In this document: positions 24,298 to 32,978 of the stretch, in pieces
How the letters are laid out: each line of letters starts with the position of its first letter
Numbering within the stretch: position 1 is the stretch's first letter
Origin: Streptomyces sp. P9-A4
GTDB lineage: Bacteria > Actinomycetota > Actinomycetes > Streptomycetales > Streptomycetaceae
Length of the DNA: 64,000 bases
Assembly: GCF_036634195.1 (NCBI RefSeq)
Contig: NZ_JAZIFY010000001.1
Coordinates: 2,180,501 to 2,244,500, forward strand
Reading direction: 5' to 3'
Program-made: the position numbers and the translations under genes
Notes under the pieces: generated by a model
Told to the model about the DNA's origin: nothing
The model's input: only the letters and a program-made list of their open reading frames with translations
Database searches by the model: none

Positions 24298-27200
24298 CTA
24301 CTTCACGCCCACCGCGCGGATCAGTTCCTGCTTCACCGAGCCGCCCCGGTCGTCGCTCGCCCCGGCGCGCAGCGAGACGGACTTCGCGGCGGCCGGAATC
24401 CGCAGCTCGCCGTTCCAGGCGGCGCCGTGGCGGGCGGGCTCGAGGGCGACCTTCGTCCAGGTGACGCCCTCGTCGTAGGAGACCTCCAGGGTGCCGCCGA
24501 CGATGGTGCCGGTGCCGGTGGCGCCCTTCACGTACTCGGCGGAGATCCCGACGGGCAGCCTGCTCCCGGCGCGGACGTCGCCGTCGAGGCCGGTGGCCAC
24601 GTCGAAGCCGAGGTTGAGCATCGGCAGGTAGCTGTAGCGGTCCGCCGGGGTCTCGGCGGAGCGGAAGGTCCACTCGCTGTGACCCTTGCCCGCGAGCCGC
24701 CAGCGCGCCGGGTCGAGCGCGGTGTCGGTGACCACCTTGTAGGTGGCCTCCTCCGCCGGGGCGTCCCAGGCGTAGGCGCCGGAGCTCTTCTTGCGGTCGA
24801 CGCGGACGCCGTTGACGTACACCTCGGTGTACTGGGTCATCGAGTCGTCGCCCCACACGTCGCCGAAGCCGGTGTGGTCGTTGCCGGAGTCGCCCCAGCC
24901 GGGGGTGTTGAAGCGCAGGTCGTTGCCGGCGCGCTCCTGGCCCCAGCCGAGGCCGGTGCCCAGCCACGGGTGCCAGACGGGACCGAACCAGTCGAGGTCG
25001 ACGCGGCTGCCGCCCCGGTAGGACGGGGTGCCGCCGCGCTCCTCCAGGGAGTCGCCGAGGTCGACGGACTCGTGCCAGCGCTGGCCGGTGCCGGTGGAGA
25101 CGTACTCGGTGCGCTGTGCCGGGAAGGCGATCCGCTCCTTGAAGCCGAAGCCGATCGGGAAGGTGTCGGTGATCGAGTAGCGGAACTCGCCGCCCGGTTC
25201 CTCGCGCTTGGTCGGCGCGTAGAAGGTGGAGCGGATGGTGGCGAGTTCGTCCTTGCCGGGCCGGAGGACCAGGTCGGTGCCGATGGCGCCGGGGTGTCCC
25301 TCGGAGAGGTCGTAGGTGTACGGAGTGAAGCGGGTGCCGGTCAGGTCGACGCGCTTGCCGCGGGCGGCGGCGGCAGCGAGGCGGTTCGCGTCGGCGGTGG
25401 CGACGGTGGCGACGGCGAGCGGCCGGTCCTCGTAGTCGGCGGTGCCGAACCACTTCATCAGGCGGCCCGGCTGGTCGTCGGTGACGAACAGGGCCCTGGC
25501 GCCCGCGTCCTGGGCGTTCTGGGCGAGCTGCGCCGGGTCGGCGCCCTCGGTCAGGCGGACGAGGACGGCCTTGCCGGTGGCGTCCTTGCCGGTGTACTCG
25601 GCGGCGGTGCCGGTGCCCGCGTCGACGAGACCGAGGCGGTGGCCGCCCTCCAGGAGGGTGGTTCCGGCCTGCGGGGTGGCGTCGGAGAGCCGGGCGCCGT
25701 CGACGCTCGCCTCCAGGAGCGGCTTGCCGAGACGCCAGACGGTCCGGTACTCGAAGGTGCCGGTGGCGGGCTTCTCCGTGGGCGCCGCGAAGATCGAGTC
25801 GTACATCGGCGGGACCTGGACGGCTCCGCCGTACGAGGCGCCGTTGGCCTTCCGGTCGAACTCCATCAGGAGCTGACGGGTCTCGGTGCGCTTGTCGACC
25901 TCGGCGCGGATCTCGCGCAGCCGCCGTCCGTCGAGGGTGATCTCGCGGTCGCGGTCGAGGGTGATCTCCGGCGCGGTGAGGAAGCCGAGGCCGAGGGAGT
26001 CCTTGCCGTGGGAGCCGCGCACGTCGAGGAAGGTGTCGACGGTGTACGTGCCGGGCTTGAGGCGGAGTTCGAGGGTGCCGGACTCACCGACCGGCACCGG
26101 GAAGGCGTCCTCGCCCTGGGCGAGCTTCTGGACGCCCAGGCGGGCGGCGGCGGGGGCGCCGTCACGGTCCTTGACGTGGACGGTGAGGGTGTAGCGCTCC
26201 TCCTCCTTCACCAGGCCGAGCGCGGTGTGCGCGACGGGGGCGCCGCCGGCGGTGGCGGTGATCCGGCCGGAGGACTGGCCGACGGGGGCCTTGGTGCCGT
26301 CACCGGTGACGGTGGTGCTCGCGGAGCCGTGGGCGGGGACGGTGAGGGCGGTGTCGGCGAGGGTGGCGACACCGGCCGCCATGCCGTCGACGGAGAGGTT
26401 CAACTCGACCGGTGCGTCGGAGGAGTTGGTGTAGGTCACGGTCCTGGTGACCGGCTTGCTCTGCTCGTACGGCCAGGCGGTGAAGCCGAGGTCGGCGGAG
26501 CCGGTCGCGGTGACGTTCGCGGAGATCGCGGCGGCCACGTCGACGCGCCCGGAGCCGAGGGCGTACGCGGTGGCGTCGAGCGTCTTCGACGAGGACATCA
26601 GCGCGTCCTTGAGCCGGGCGCCGGTCCAGTCGGGGTGCTTCTCGGCGAGCAGCGCGGCGACACCCGCGATGTGCGGGGTCGCCATCGACGTACCGCTCAT
26701 GCTCGTGTAGAGGCCGCTGCCGCCGACGAGCTGGGAGCGGGCCGCGAGGATGCCGACGCCGGGCGCCGACAGGTCGGGCTTGAGGGCCTGGTCGCCGTAG
26801 CGGGGGCCCTGGCTGGTGAAGTAGGCGGCCTCGTCGGCGGAGTCGACGGCGCCGACGGTCAGCGCGGAGTCGGCGGCGCCGGGCGAGCCGATGGAGCCCG
26901 GGTAGCCGGAGTTCCCGGCGGCGATGACGAAGAGGGCGCCGGTCTCGGCGGAGAGGGTGTTGACGGCCTGGGCCATCGGGTCGGTGCCGTCGCTGGGCTC
27001 GCTGGAGCCGAGGCTCATCGAGACGATCTTCGCGTCGATGTCCTTGGCGGCCCACTCCATGCCGGCGATGATCTCCGACTCGGAGCCGTAGCCCTCGTCG
27101 CTGAGGACCTTGCCGACGGCGAGGCCGGCGCCGGGGGCGACGCCCTTCTCCTTGCCGTCGGAACCGGCGCCGCTGCCACCGACGGTGGAGGAGACGTGGG

Positions 27201-27990
27201 TGCCGTGGCCGTTGCGGTCGGCGACCTCCTGGCCGGCGATGAAGGACTTGGTCTCGGTGACCCGGCCCGCGAGGTCGGGGTGGGCGAGGTCGGCGCCGGT
27301 GTCGAGGACGGCGACCTTCACGCCCTTGCCGGTGAGCCCGGCCTCCCAGGCCTTCGGGGTGCCGATCTGGGCGTTGGACTCGGCCATGGCGGCCTTGACG
27401 CGGCCGTCGAGCCACACCTTGCCGGGGGCGGCGGCGCGGGAGGTGCCGCGCGCGGTGAAGCCCTGCCAGAAGGCGGCGGGGTCGGTGGCGGTGACGGCGG
27501 CGCCGCCGATGCTGGGCAGGGCCCGGACGGTCTCGGCGCCGCGCGGGGAGGCGGCGGTGCGGGCGCCCTTCCCGCCGTACGTGACGATCAGCGGCAGATC
27601 GCCGGTGATGCCCTGCTCGACGAGGCCGGTGACGTCGAAGAGGCGCGGGTCGAGCGCGCCGGAGTCCAGGTAGGGGCGGGCCTCGTCGGGGATCACGGTG
27701 ACCCGGCCGTTCGCGGTCCGGCTGCGTATCGCGCCGGTGGCGCCCTTCGCCCGGTCGACGGTGACGGTGCTGTTGCCGCCGCCGAGGTCGGTGAGGGTGA
27801 CGCGGTCGCCGGTGACGAGGGTGACGGTGGTGCTCGCCTTCGGGGCGGCCGCGGCCTTGAAGGTGTCCGGTACGGGGGTGGCGGTGGTCCCGGCGGCGGC
27901 GGTCTGCCCGGCCGAGAGCATCACGAGGGAGATGCCCGCGGCGATCAGCGCGGCTCTCCCTCGGTCGAAGGGTGCGTTCCTCGACGTCAT
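24298..27990 (-). CDS. Large secreted S8 subtilisin-like serine protease
   Basis: Extracellular subtilase precursor of 1230 residues. The ATG at 27990 has GAGGAG 8 bases upstream. A signal peptide (about 1-33) and a propeptide to about residue 200 come first. The catalytic domain carries Asp230 (VAVLDTGAD), His262 (NGHGTHVSSTV), oxyanion Asn360 (IAAGNSGYPG) and Ser435 (MSGTSMATPH). About 700 further residues include a DUF-type beta domain with TLTVHVKDRDGAPA, a PA-like segment (ARALFVTDDQPGRLMKWF) and terminal beta-rich modules, as in other giant Streptomyces peptidases. A multi-purpose extracellular protease is expected. An 8-bp inverted-repeat operator candidate lies about 100 bases upstream. 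Confidence 0.93.
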   Translation of the reverse strand: MTSRNAPFDRGRAALIAAGISLVMLSAGQTAAAGTTATPVPDTFKAAAAPKASTTVTLVTGDRVTLTDLGGGNSTVTVDRAKGATGAIRSRTANGRVTVIPDEARPYLDSGALDPRLFDVTGLVEQGITGDLPLIVTYGGKGARTAASPRGAETVRALPSIGGAAVTATDPAAFWQGFTARGTSRAAAPGKVWLDGRVKAAMAESNAQIGTPKAWEAGLTGKGVKVAVLDTGADLAHPDLAGRVTETKSFIAGQEVADRNGHGTHVSSTVGGSGAGSDGKEKGVAPGAGLAVGKVLSDEGYGSESEIIAGMEWAAKDIDAKIVSMSLGSSEPSDGTDPMAQAVNTLSAETGALFVIAAGNSGYPGSIGSPGAADSALTVGAVDSADEAAYFTSQGPRYGDQALKPDLSAPGVGILAARSQLVGGSGLYTSMSGTSMATPHIAGVAALLAEKHPDWTGARLKDALMSSSKTLDATAYALGSGRVDVAAAISANVTATGSADLGFTAWPYEQSKPVTRTVTYTNSSDAPVELNLSVDGMAAGVATLADTALTVPAHGSASTTVTGDGTKAPVGQSSGRITATAGGAPVAHTALGLVKEEERYTLTVHVKDRDGAPAAARLGVQKLAQGEDAFPVPVGESGTLELRLKPGTYTVDTFLDVRGSHGKDSLGLGFLTAPEITLDRDREITLDGRRLREIRAEVDKRTETRQLLMEFDRKANGASYGGAVQVPPMYDSIFAAPTEKPATGTFEYRTVWRLGKPLLEASVDGARLSDATPQAGTTLLEGGHRLGLVDAGTGTAAEYTGKDATGKAVLVRLTEGADPAQLAQNAQDAGARALFVTDDQPGRLMKWFGTADYEDRPLAVATVATADANRLAAAAARGKRVDLTGTRFTPYTYDLSEGHPGAIGTDLVLRPGKDELATIRSTFYAPTKREEPGGEFRYSITDTFPIGFGFKERIAFPAQRTEYVSTGTGQRWHESVDLGDSLEERGGTPSYRGGSRVDLDWFGPVWHPWLGTGLGWGQERAGNDLRFNTPGWGDSGNDHTGFGDVWGDDSMTQYTEVYVNGVRVDRKKSSGAYAWDAPAEEATYKVVTDTALDPARWRLAGKGHSEWTFRSAETPADRYSYLPMLNLGFDVATGLDGDVRAGSRLPVGISAEYVKGATGTGTIVGGTLEVSYDEGVTWTKVALEPARHGAAWNGELRIPAAAKSVSLRAGASDDRGGSVKQELIRAVGVK

Positions 27991-28084
27991 CGTTCGAACT
28001 CCTCGCGGACCCGGGGTCGGGGGTGTTTCCGGGTGCCGCGAGGAGTCTTGGCCTGGGAGACGGGAGTTGACTCCTGTCGTTCCT

Positions 28085-28116
28085 GGCGGTTATGTGCCGT
28101 GGCGGTCAACCGCCAG
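28085..28116. promoter_or_regulatory. Palindromic operator candidate upstream of the subtilase gene
   Basis: TGGCGGTT (28085-28092) and AACCGCCA (28109-28116) are perfect inverted 8-mers. A third half-site, TGGCGGTC (28101-28108), joins the second to make the near-perfect 16-bp palindrome TGGCGGTCAACCGCCA. The site is in the 229-base gap between the minus-strand MFS and subtilase genes and is the best control-element candidate for the protease. The binding factor is unknown. Confidence 0.55.
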
Positions 28117-28219
28117 ACCAGGACGGTCGGTTCGGGCCGAAATCGCTCGGAGGGGTACGGGACCGGGCGCATCGCCCGGACTCGGGGCGCCGGGCCGAGG
28201 GCGAGGTGAGGCGAACCGC

Positions 28220-29473
28220 TCAGGGCGTCGGGTCGAGGGCGTCGTACCGTCGGAAGCCGCGCGCGTACAGGGAGAGGGCGCCGACCGCGACGACGCAGGC
28301 GATGCCGCCGCCGGTGATGGCGACGGCGGGCGAGGTCAGATCGGCGACCGAGCCGGCCAGGAAGTCCCCGAGCCGGGGCCCGCCGGCCACGACCACGATG
28401 AACACGCCCTGGAGCCGGCCGCGCATCTCGTCCGGGGCGGCGACCTGCATCATCGTGTTCCGGAAGATCATCGAGACGGTGTCGGAGTACCCGGCGAGGG
28501 CGAGCAGCAGCACTCCGAGCCAGAGGTTCCGGGTGAGTCCGAAGACGGCGATGGCGGTGCCCCAGCAGGCGACGGCGATCAGGATCGCCTGCCCGTGGTG
28601 GCGGATACGGCCCTGCCAGCCGGAGAGGACCCCGCCGAGCAGCGCGCCGAACGCGGGTGCGGCGACGAGGAGTCCGGCGGTCTTCGCGTCGCCGCCGTAC
28701 CAGAGCACGGCGACGGCGGGGAACAGGGCGCGGGGGTGGGCGAGGATCATCGCGCAGAAGTCCGAGAAGAACGTCATGCGGAGGTTGGGGCGGGTGGCGA
28801 GGAAACGCAGCCCGTCGAGGACCGAGGCCCTCCTGCTCCCGGTCCGCTCCGGGAGCATCGAGGGCAGCCGCCACATCGCGTACAGGCTCGCGGAGAAGGC
28901 GACGGCGTCGACGAGGTACGCGGTCTGGTAGCCGGCGAGCCCGACGATCAGACCGCCGAGGCTGGGGCCGACGAGGGTGCCGAAGGTGGTGACCATCGAG
29001 TTCAGCGCGTTGGCGGCGCGCAGCTGCTCGGGGGGCAGGAGCCGGGGGATCATCGAGGAGCGGGCGGGCGCGTTGAGCGCGGCGCAGACGGACTGGAGGG
29101 CGACGATCCCGTAGAGGAACCAGACCCGGTGGAAGCCGGCGAACGCGGCGGCGGCGAGCGCGATCGACAGCACGGCGGAGCCGGAGGCGCTGAGGAGGCC
29201 GAGCTTGCGGCGGTCGACGGTGTCGGCGATGGCGCCGCCGTAGAGCCCGAAGACGACGAGGGGTACGAGGGAGAACAGCCCGACGAGCCCGACGGAGAAG
29301 GGCGAGCGGGTGATGTCGTACACCTGGAGGGAGATGGTGAGGGCGGTCATGCCCTGCCCGACCCAGGAGACGGTGTTGCCGAACCAGAGCCGGCGGTAGT
29401 GCACGGAGGTCCGTAGCGGGGTGAGGTCGGCGAAGACCCTGCGGCGCTCCCGGGTGTCCTGCGTGGCGGTCAC
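28220..29473 (-). CDS. MFS_3 / EntS-like exporter
   Basis: Twelve-helix major facilitator of the drug/siderophore exporter type, 417 residues. The typical opening is FADLTPLRTSVHYRRLWFGNTVS; the loop GGAIADTVDRRKL and NAPARSSMIPRLLPPEQLRA are hallmark sequences of the EntS/MFS_3 group. The GTG start at 29473 overlaps the stop of the GNAT gene in a GTGA arrangement, so the two are translationally coupled. The pair may modify and export a small molecule, but nothing here identifies it. No regulator is adjacent. Confidence 0.88.
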   Translation of the reverse strand: MTATQDTRERRRVFADLTPLRTSVHYRRLWFGNTVSWVGQGMTALTISLQVYDITRSPFSVGLVGLFSLVPLVVFGLYGGAIADTVDRRKLGLLSASGSAVLSIALAAAAFAGFHRVWFLYGIVALQSVCAALNAPARSSMIPRLLPPEQLRAANALNSMVTTFGTLVGPSLGGLIVGLAGYQTAYLVDAVAFSASLYAMWRLPSMLPERTGSRRASVLDGLRFLATRPNLRMTFFSDFCAMILAHPRALFPAVAVLWYGGDAKTAGLLVAAPAFGALLGGVLSGWQGRIRHHGQAILIAVACWGTAIAVFGLTRNLWLGVLLLALAGYSDTVSMIFRNTMMQVAAPDEMRGRLQGVFIVVVAGGPRLGDFLAGSVADLTSPAVAITGGGIACVVAVGALSLYARGFRRYDALDPTP

Positions 29474-29916
29474 GCGAGCTCGTACCGGAGCTCGGGGCGG
29501 TCCCAGTGGACGTGCCCGGCGGCGGGGACGGTGCCGGTACGGACGGCGCCGGTGCGCAGATAGAACTCCTCGGCGGGCGGGTGGGAGACGACCCGCACGG
29601 CACTGAGCCCGGCGGCCCTGGCCTGCCCGGTCATGTGCTCCATGAGCAGCCGCCCGATGCCGAGCCCCTGGGCGCTGTCGGCGACGAAGGCGAGATCGAG
29701 TTCGGCGTCCTCGACGACGAGCGCGTAGAACCCGAGGACGCGACCGCCTGGGCCGACGGCGACGAAAACGGGATGGTGCTCGATGTACGCACCACCGACC
29801 TGATACCCCTCGACCATGCCGGCATAGTCACCCCGATAGGCCCCGGACCCCCGAACAAGCCGGGTGAGCCGCTTGGAATCATCGGCGACGGCACGCCGGA
29901 CGGTGAACTCGGACAT
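29470..29916 (-). CDS. GNAT-family N-acetyltransferase
   Basis: Acetyl-CoA-dependent acetyltransferase of 148 residues. Motif A with the CoA pyrophosphate loop is ADSAQGLGIGRLLMEHM (Q/R-x-x-G-x-G/A pattern), preceded by strand LDLAFVADS. The C-terminal strand region is PPAEEFYLRTGAVRTG. It is the first gene of a two-gene unit with the MFS exporter; stop and start overlap by four bases. The acceptor substrate is unknown. The close coupling with an exporter is compatible with self-resistance by acetylation plus efflux, which is inference. Confidence 0.9.
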   Translation of the reverse strand: MSEFTVRRAVADDSKRLTRLVRGSGAYRGDYAGMVEGYQVGGAYIEHHPVFVAVGPGGRVLGFYALVVEDAELDLAFVADSAQGLGIGRLLMEHMTGQARAAGLSAVRVVSHPPAEEFYLRTGAVRTGTVPAAGHVHWDRPELRYELA

Positions 29917-29991
29917 GGGGCGAGTATAGGGGCGGGCTTAGAGTTCGATCCTTACGTTTTTTCGCGTGGGATCTGAAGATCGCACAGACGG

Positions 29992-30090
29992 CTACGATAC
30001 GTCATCATGCAATCGCAATGCGTGACGGGTGATGCCCTTCGCGATCTTCTCGGCCTTCTTGACGGCGGTATTGCCTTCGGTATCCGTCCA
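29992..30090 (-). other. Coding-like tail without a start in a lower-GC gap
   Basis: In the 227-base gap between the GNAT and Nudix genes, the minus-strand frame ending at 29992 reads NTAVKKAEKIAKGITRHALR and a few more residues. Codons in its first half nearly all end in G or C, like real genes here. No ATG, GTG or TTG start lies in frame close upstream, and the DNA near the stop is AT-rich. It may be the remains of a gene end. The opposite strand offers only a 46-codon frame with poor codon bias. Confidence 0.25.
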
Positions 30091-30143
30091 CGCCCTGTCC
30101 GCGCGCCGCGCGCGCGGGTGCGGGAGCGGGTGCGGGAGCGGGC

Positions 30144-30644
30144 ATGAGTGCGCACGCGCATGAGCGGGTGGACCACGTCGATCCCCGGGATCGGGTCGTC
30201 GCCCAGGGGCGGCGGACCGCCGGGGTTCCCGCCGGGCTGCTCCGGCGTTACGCCGCCACCGTCTGCACCGATCACGCCGGCCGCGTCCTGCTCTACCGGC
30301 GGACGCCCTCCGCGCCGGTCTACCCCGACCACTACGACGTACTGATCGGCGGGGCCGTGCGGACCGGTGAGGCGTACCGCGCCGCCGCCCTGCGTGAACT
30401 CCGGGAGGAGCTGGGCTGGGAGACGGCGACCGGGCTCGTCGAGGCGTACCGGATCCGGGTCGACGATCCCCACGGCGCCTGCTTCCTGACGGTCCACCGC
30501 TGGGTGGCCGACCGGCCGCCCCGGCCCGACCCGGAGGAGGTCGCCTGGTGCGGCTTCGTCGCACCGCTCACGGTCGTGACCGGCGGCTACACCCCGCTGG
30601 TCCCGGCCGGCGCCGACGCCGTACGGCGCCTCTTCCCCTTCTGA
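30144..30644 (+). CDS. Nudix hydrolase, IDI/YfcD-like
   Basis: Hydrolase of nucleoside- or prenyl-diphosphate-like substrates, 166 residues. The Nudix box is complete: GGAVRTGEAYRAAALRELRE then ELGW, with the metal-binding Glu residues. The N-terminal segment (ERVDHVDPRDRVVAQGRR) and the YPDHYDV stretch resemble the isopentenyl-diphosphate isomerase-like/YfcD branch. Catalytic IDI residues outside the box cannot be confirmed by eye. GGGAG precedes the ATG. The gene is 45 bases upstream of a terpene-cyclase-like gene on the same strand, so an isoprenoid connection is possible. Confidence 0.85.
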   Translation: MSAHAHERVDHVDPRDRVVAQGRRTAGVPAGLLRRYAATVCTDHAGRVLLYRRTPSAPVYPDHYDVLIGGAVRTGEAYRAAALRELREELGWETATGLVEAYRIRVDDPHGACFLTVHRWVADRPPRPDPEEVAWCGFVAPLTVVTGGYTPLVPAGADAVRRLFPF

Positions 30645-30689
30645 TCCCCCCGTCCCCACCCCCCGCACCTCACGAAAGACACCTCCCCC

Positions 30690-32315
30690 ATGACGCACTG
30701 CGCGCTGCCCTTATCCGGCGCCTCCCTCGCCGTTCCCGGCCCCCGGCCGGAACCCGCGCCCACCGCCGGCCCCCTCGACGGCGCCCGCGCCCGGCTCGCC
30801 ACCCGGCTGCTCGCGGCGGCCGGACCGGACGGCCTGCTCCGCGCCCCCTGCGACAGCCGCATCCTGGAATCCGCCCTGGCCCTGCGGCTGCTCACGGTGA
30901 CCGGGGTCGACCCGGACGCGCAGGAACGGCTGACGCGCCGCCTCAAGACCGCCCTGGACGAGGGCGCCCCCGACCCCGTGCAGGAGGCGGCGGCCCGTGC
31001 CGCGCTGGGCGAGTACGTGGACGGACCGGCCGCGCTGACCCGGCTGCTCGGCGGCTTCGACCACTTCACCGCCGGGCGCAAGCGGCTGATGTTCCAGACC
31101 GTCCTGGCGGAGCTCGGCGCCCACGCCTTCCCCGAACTCGCCTCCCCCGGCGCGGCCTTCGAGGCGCGCGGCCAACAGCGGTGGCTGATCACGGAGATGG
31201 CCGCCCTGAAAGTCCTGTACGCCTTCGGCACCGGCTCGCCCCGGCTCGTCACCGAGGACGACTGGCGCGCCCTGGCCCCCTGCGCGCTGCCCGGCCCGCC
31301 GCCGGACGGCTGCCATCTGGCCAGGATCCTGGCCCTGTTGGCGCTCCGGCACCGCCCGGGTTGCGCGACGGCGGTGGCCGCGTGCGCCCGGGAGCTGCGC
31401 GGGATGCTCCGCGAGGACGGCGGGCTGCCGTTCATCACCGGTCTGGGCGTGTTCGCGACGGCGACCGGCGGCCTCGCCCTGGCGGGCGCGGGGGCTCCGG
31501 CGCACACCCTGAGGGCCCTCGCCGCCGCACTGACCGAACGTCAGAACCCGGACGGGGGCTGGGGTTTCGACCGCCATGTCGGCCAGAGCGACGTCGACGA
31601 CACCTCGTACTGCGTGGAGTTCCTGCGGACCGTCGCGTCCGAACGGTTCGGCGCCGAGGTGGCGGCGGGTGAGCGGTATCTGCTCGCCCGGCGCGGCAGG
31701 GACGGCGGCTTCCCCACCTTCGAGCCGGGTACGGCATCCGAGGTGGCGATAACGGCGGCGGCCGTGAACGCCCTGGCCCCCGAGCCCGCCCACCTGCCCG
31801 TGGTGACCGAAGCGGTCCGGCTCCTGGTGGCACGACAGGAGGAGGCGGGGCCCTTCGAGCGGAGCTGGAGCCTGAACGAGAGCAACGCCCTCTTCCGTAC
31901 GGTCCTCGCGTACGACTCCTTCCGGGCGGCGGCGCCCGGCCATCCGGCGGGCACCGAGGTCGCGCGGGCCCGCGCCCGAGCCGTGGCGCGGCTGATCGAC
32001 ACCCAGAACGCGGACGGCGGCTGGGGGCACGTGCCGAGCGACCCGAGCGACCCGATCAGCACCGCGTACGCGCTGATCGCGGTGGCCAGGACACCGGCTG
32101 TGCCGTCCGCCGTCGGCGCGACGGAACGCGCGGTGCGCCACCTCCTCGAACGGCAGCGCCCGGACGGGGGCTTCGTCTCACGCCCGGACCAGGCAGGCCC
32201 GAGGCCGTTCCCGTACCACGTACCGCTCCTCACGGACGTGTGCGTACTGCTGGGCCTGAACCACGCGCGCGGCCTGAGCCCCACGCGCGGCCGGGGCGCG
32301 ACGACGGCCCGCTAG
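30690..32315 (+). CDS. Class II terpene cyclase-like (squalene/prenyl cyclase repeat) protein
   Basis: Protein of 541 residues with an alpha-alpha barrel of the squalene-hopene cyclase / class II diterpene cyclase / prenyltransferase-beta superfamily. QW-type repeats occur at 285-291 (QNPDGGWGF), 336-341 (GRDGGF), 439-446 (QNADGGWGH) and 489-495 (QRPDGGF). Residues 301-305 read DVDDT, matching the DxDD(T) acid motif that protonates the substrate in class II cyclases. The length fits single-function bacterial diterpene cyclases better than squalene-hopene cyclase (about 630-700). No class I partner, prenyl synthase or P450 is adjacent. The TAG stop lies inside a CTAG at the left edge of a small inverted-repeat element. 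The product is unknown. Confidence 0.8.
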   Translation: MTHCALPLSGASLAVPGPRPEPAPTAGPLDGARARLATRLLAAAGPDGLLRAPCDSRILESALALRLLTVTGVDPDAQERLTRRLKTALDEGAPDPVQEAAARAALGEYVDGPAALTRLLGGFDHFTAGRKRLMFQTVLAELGAHAFPELASPGAAFEARGQQRWLITEMAALKVLYAFGTGSPRLVTEDDWRALAPCALPGPPPDGCHLARILALLALRHRPGCATAVAACARELRGMLREDGGLPFITGLGVFATATGGLALAGAGAPAHTLRALAAALTERQNPDGGWGFDRHVGQSDVDDTSYCVEFLRTVASERFGAEVAAGERYLLARRGRDGGFPTFEPGTASEVAITAAAVNALAPEPAHLPVVTEAVRLLVARQEEAGPFERSWSLNESNALFRTVLAYDSFRAAAPGHPAGTEVARARARAVARLIDTQNADGGWGHVPSDPSDPISTAYALIAVARTPAVPSAVGATERAVRHLLERQRPDGGFVSRPDQAGPRPFPYHVPLLTDVCVLLGLNHARGLSPTRGRGATTAR

Positions 32316-32395
32316 GGCCTGTCGTCGAACTCCCGTCGTCGCCCGAAGGGCGGCCCGGCGTCGTGGGGCAGGCGGGAGTTCGACGACAGGTCCTC
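32312..32395. mobile_element. MITE-like palindromic element, short form
   Basis: Inverted ends of about 22 bp (left AGGGCCTGTCGTCGAACTCC, right complement with one mismatch, ...GACGACAGGTCC) enclose about 40 bp containing TCGTCGCCCGAAGGGCGGCC. The left end abuts CTAG, whose TAG is the stop codon of the terpene-cyclase-like gene. The same sequence recurs at 48270-48449. Too short to code; its mobility would depend on an IS5-like transposase elsewhere, which is inference from the CTAG target. Confidence 0.7.
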
Positions 32396-32488
32396 GGCTC
32401 GGTCTTTGACTCTGGGCCGCCGCAGAGTGCCTGCCGGTGGGTGGAATTGAGGTGCGTGCCGGCATGCGTACTGGTCAGACTCGCAGGC

Positions 32489-32899
32489 ATGACTGAGAAG
32501 ATCACTCGTATCAATCCCGAGCAGTTGCATCAGACGCCCGGCTACCACCATGTCACCGTGGTGGAGGCCGGCCGCACGGCCCATCTCGCGGGGCAGTGTC
32601 CGCTTGATGGAAATGGCGCCCTCGTCGGAGCCGGCTCCTTTGAGACACAGGTCGACCAGGTCGTGGCGAACGCGTCCGTTGCTCTCGCAGCCGTGAGCGC
32701 TCGGCCGCACCATGTAGTGCGGTCAGTGATCTACGTGCGGAGCGACGACAGGGACGTGCTGGGGGCTGTGTGGGATCGGCTCATCAACTCTGCCATCGGC
32801 CCGGCGTTCACCACCGCCAGCACGCTGCTGGGCGTCACCCAGTTGGGCTTTTCCGGACAACTCGTCGAGGTGGATCTCACCGTGGCGCTGCCTGACTGA
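32489..32899 (+). CDS. Rid-family (RidA/YjgF-like) protein
   Basis: Small trimer-forming protein of the YjgF/YER057c/UK114 superfamily, 136 residues. The start at 32489 is MTEKITRINPEQLHQTPGYH. Core blocks AHLAGQCPLDGNGALVG, SVIYVRSDDRD and GFSGQLVEVDLTVAL are typical. The Arg that RidA enzymes use to hydrolyse imines (within a PxR motif) is missing: the region reads AFTTASTLLGV. It may therefore belong to a non-deaminase Rid subgroup. Codons such as ACT, CGT, AAT, TTG and CAT are frequent, unlike its neighbours, and the gene stands beside the inverted-repeat element. This suggests recent acquisition. The ribosome site is weak. Confidence 0.85.
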   Translation: MTEKITRINPEQLHQTPGYHHVTVVEAGRTAHLAGQCPLDGNGALVGAGSFETQVDQVVANASVALAAVSARPHHVVRSVIYVRSDDRDVLGAVWDRLINSAIGPAFTTASTLLGVTQLGFSGQLVEVDLTVALPD

Positions 32900-32978
32900 T
32901 TCAGGAACATCCGCGCTCACCTCGCCTGCCCGACCCGTGTCCCCGAACCTCGAGAAGCGAGCCCCGGACGGCCACAAG

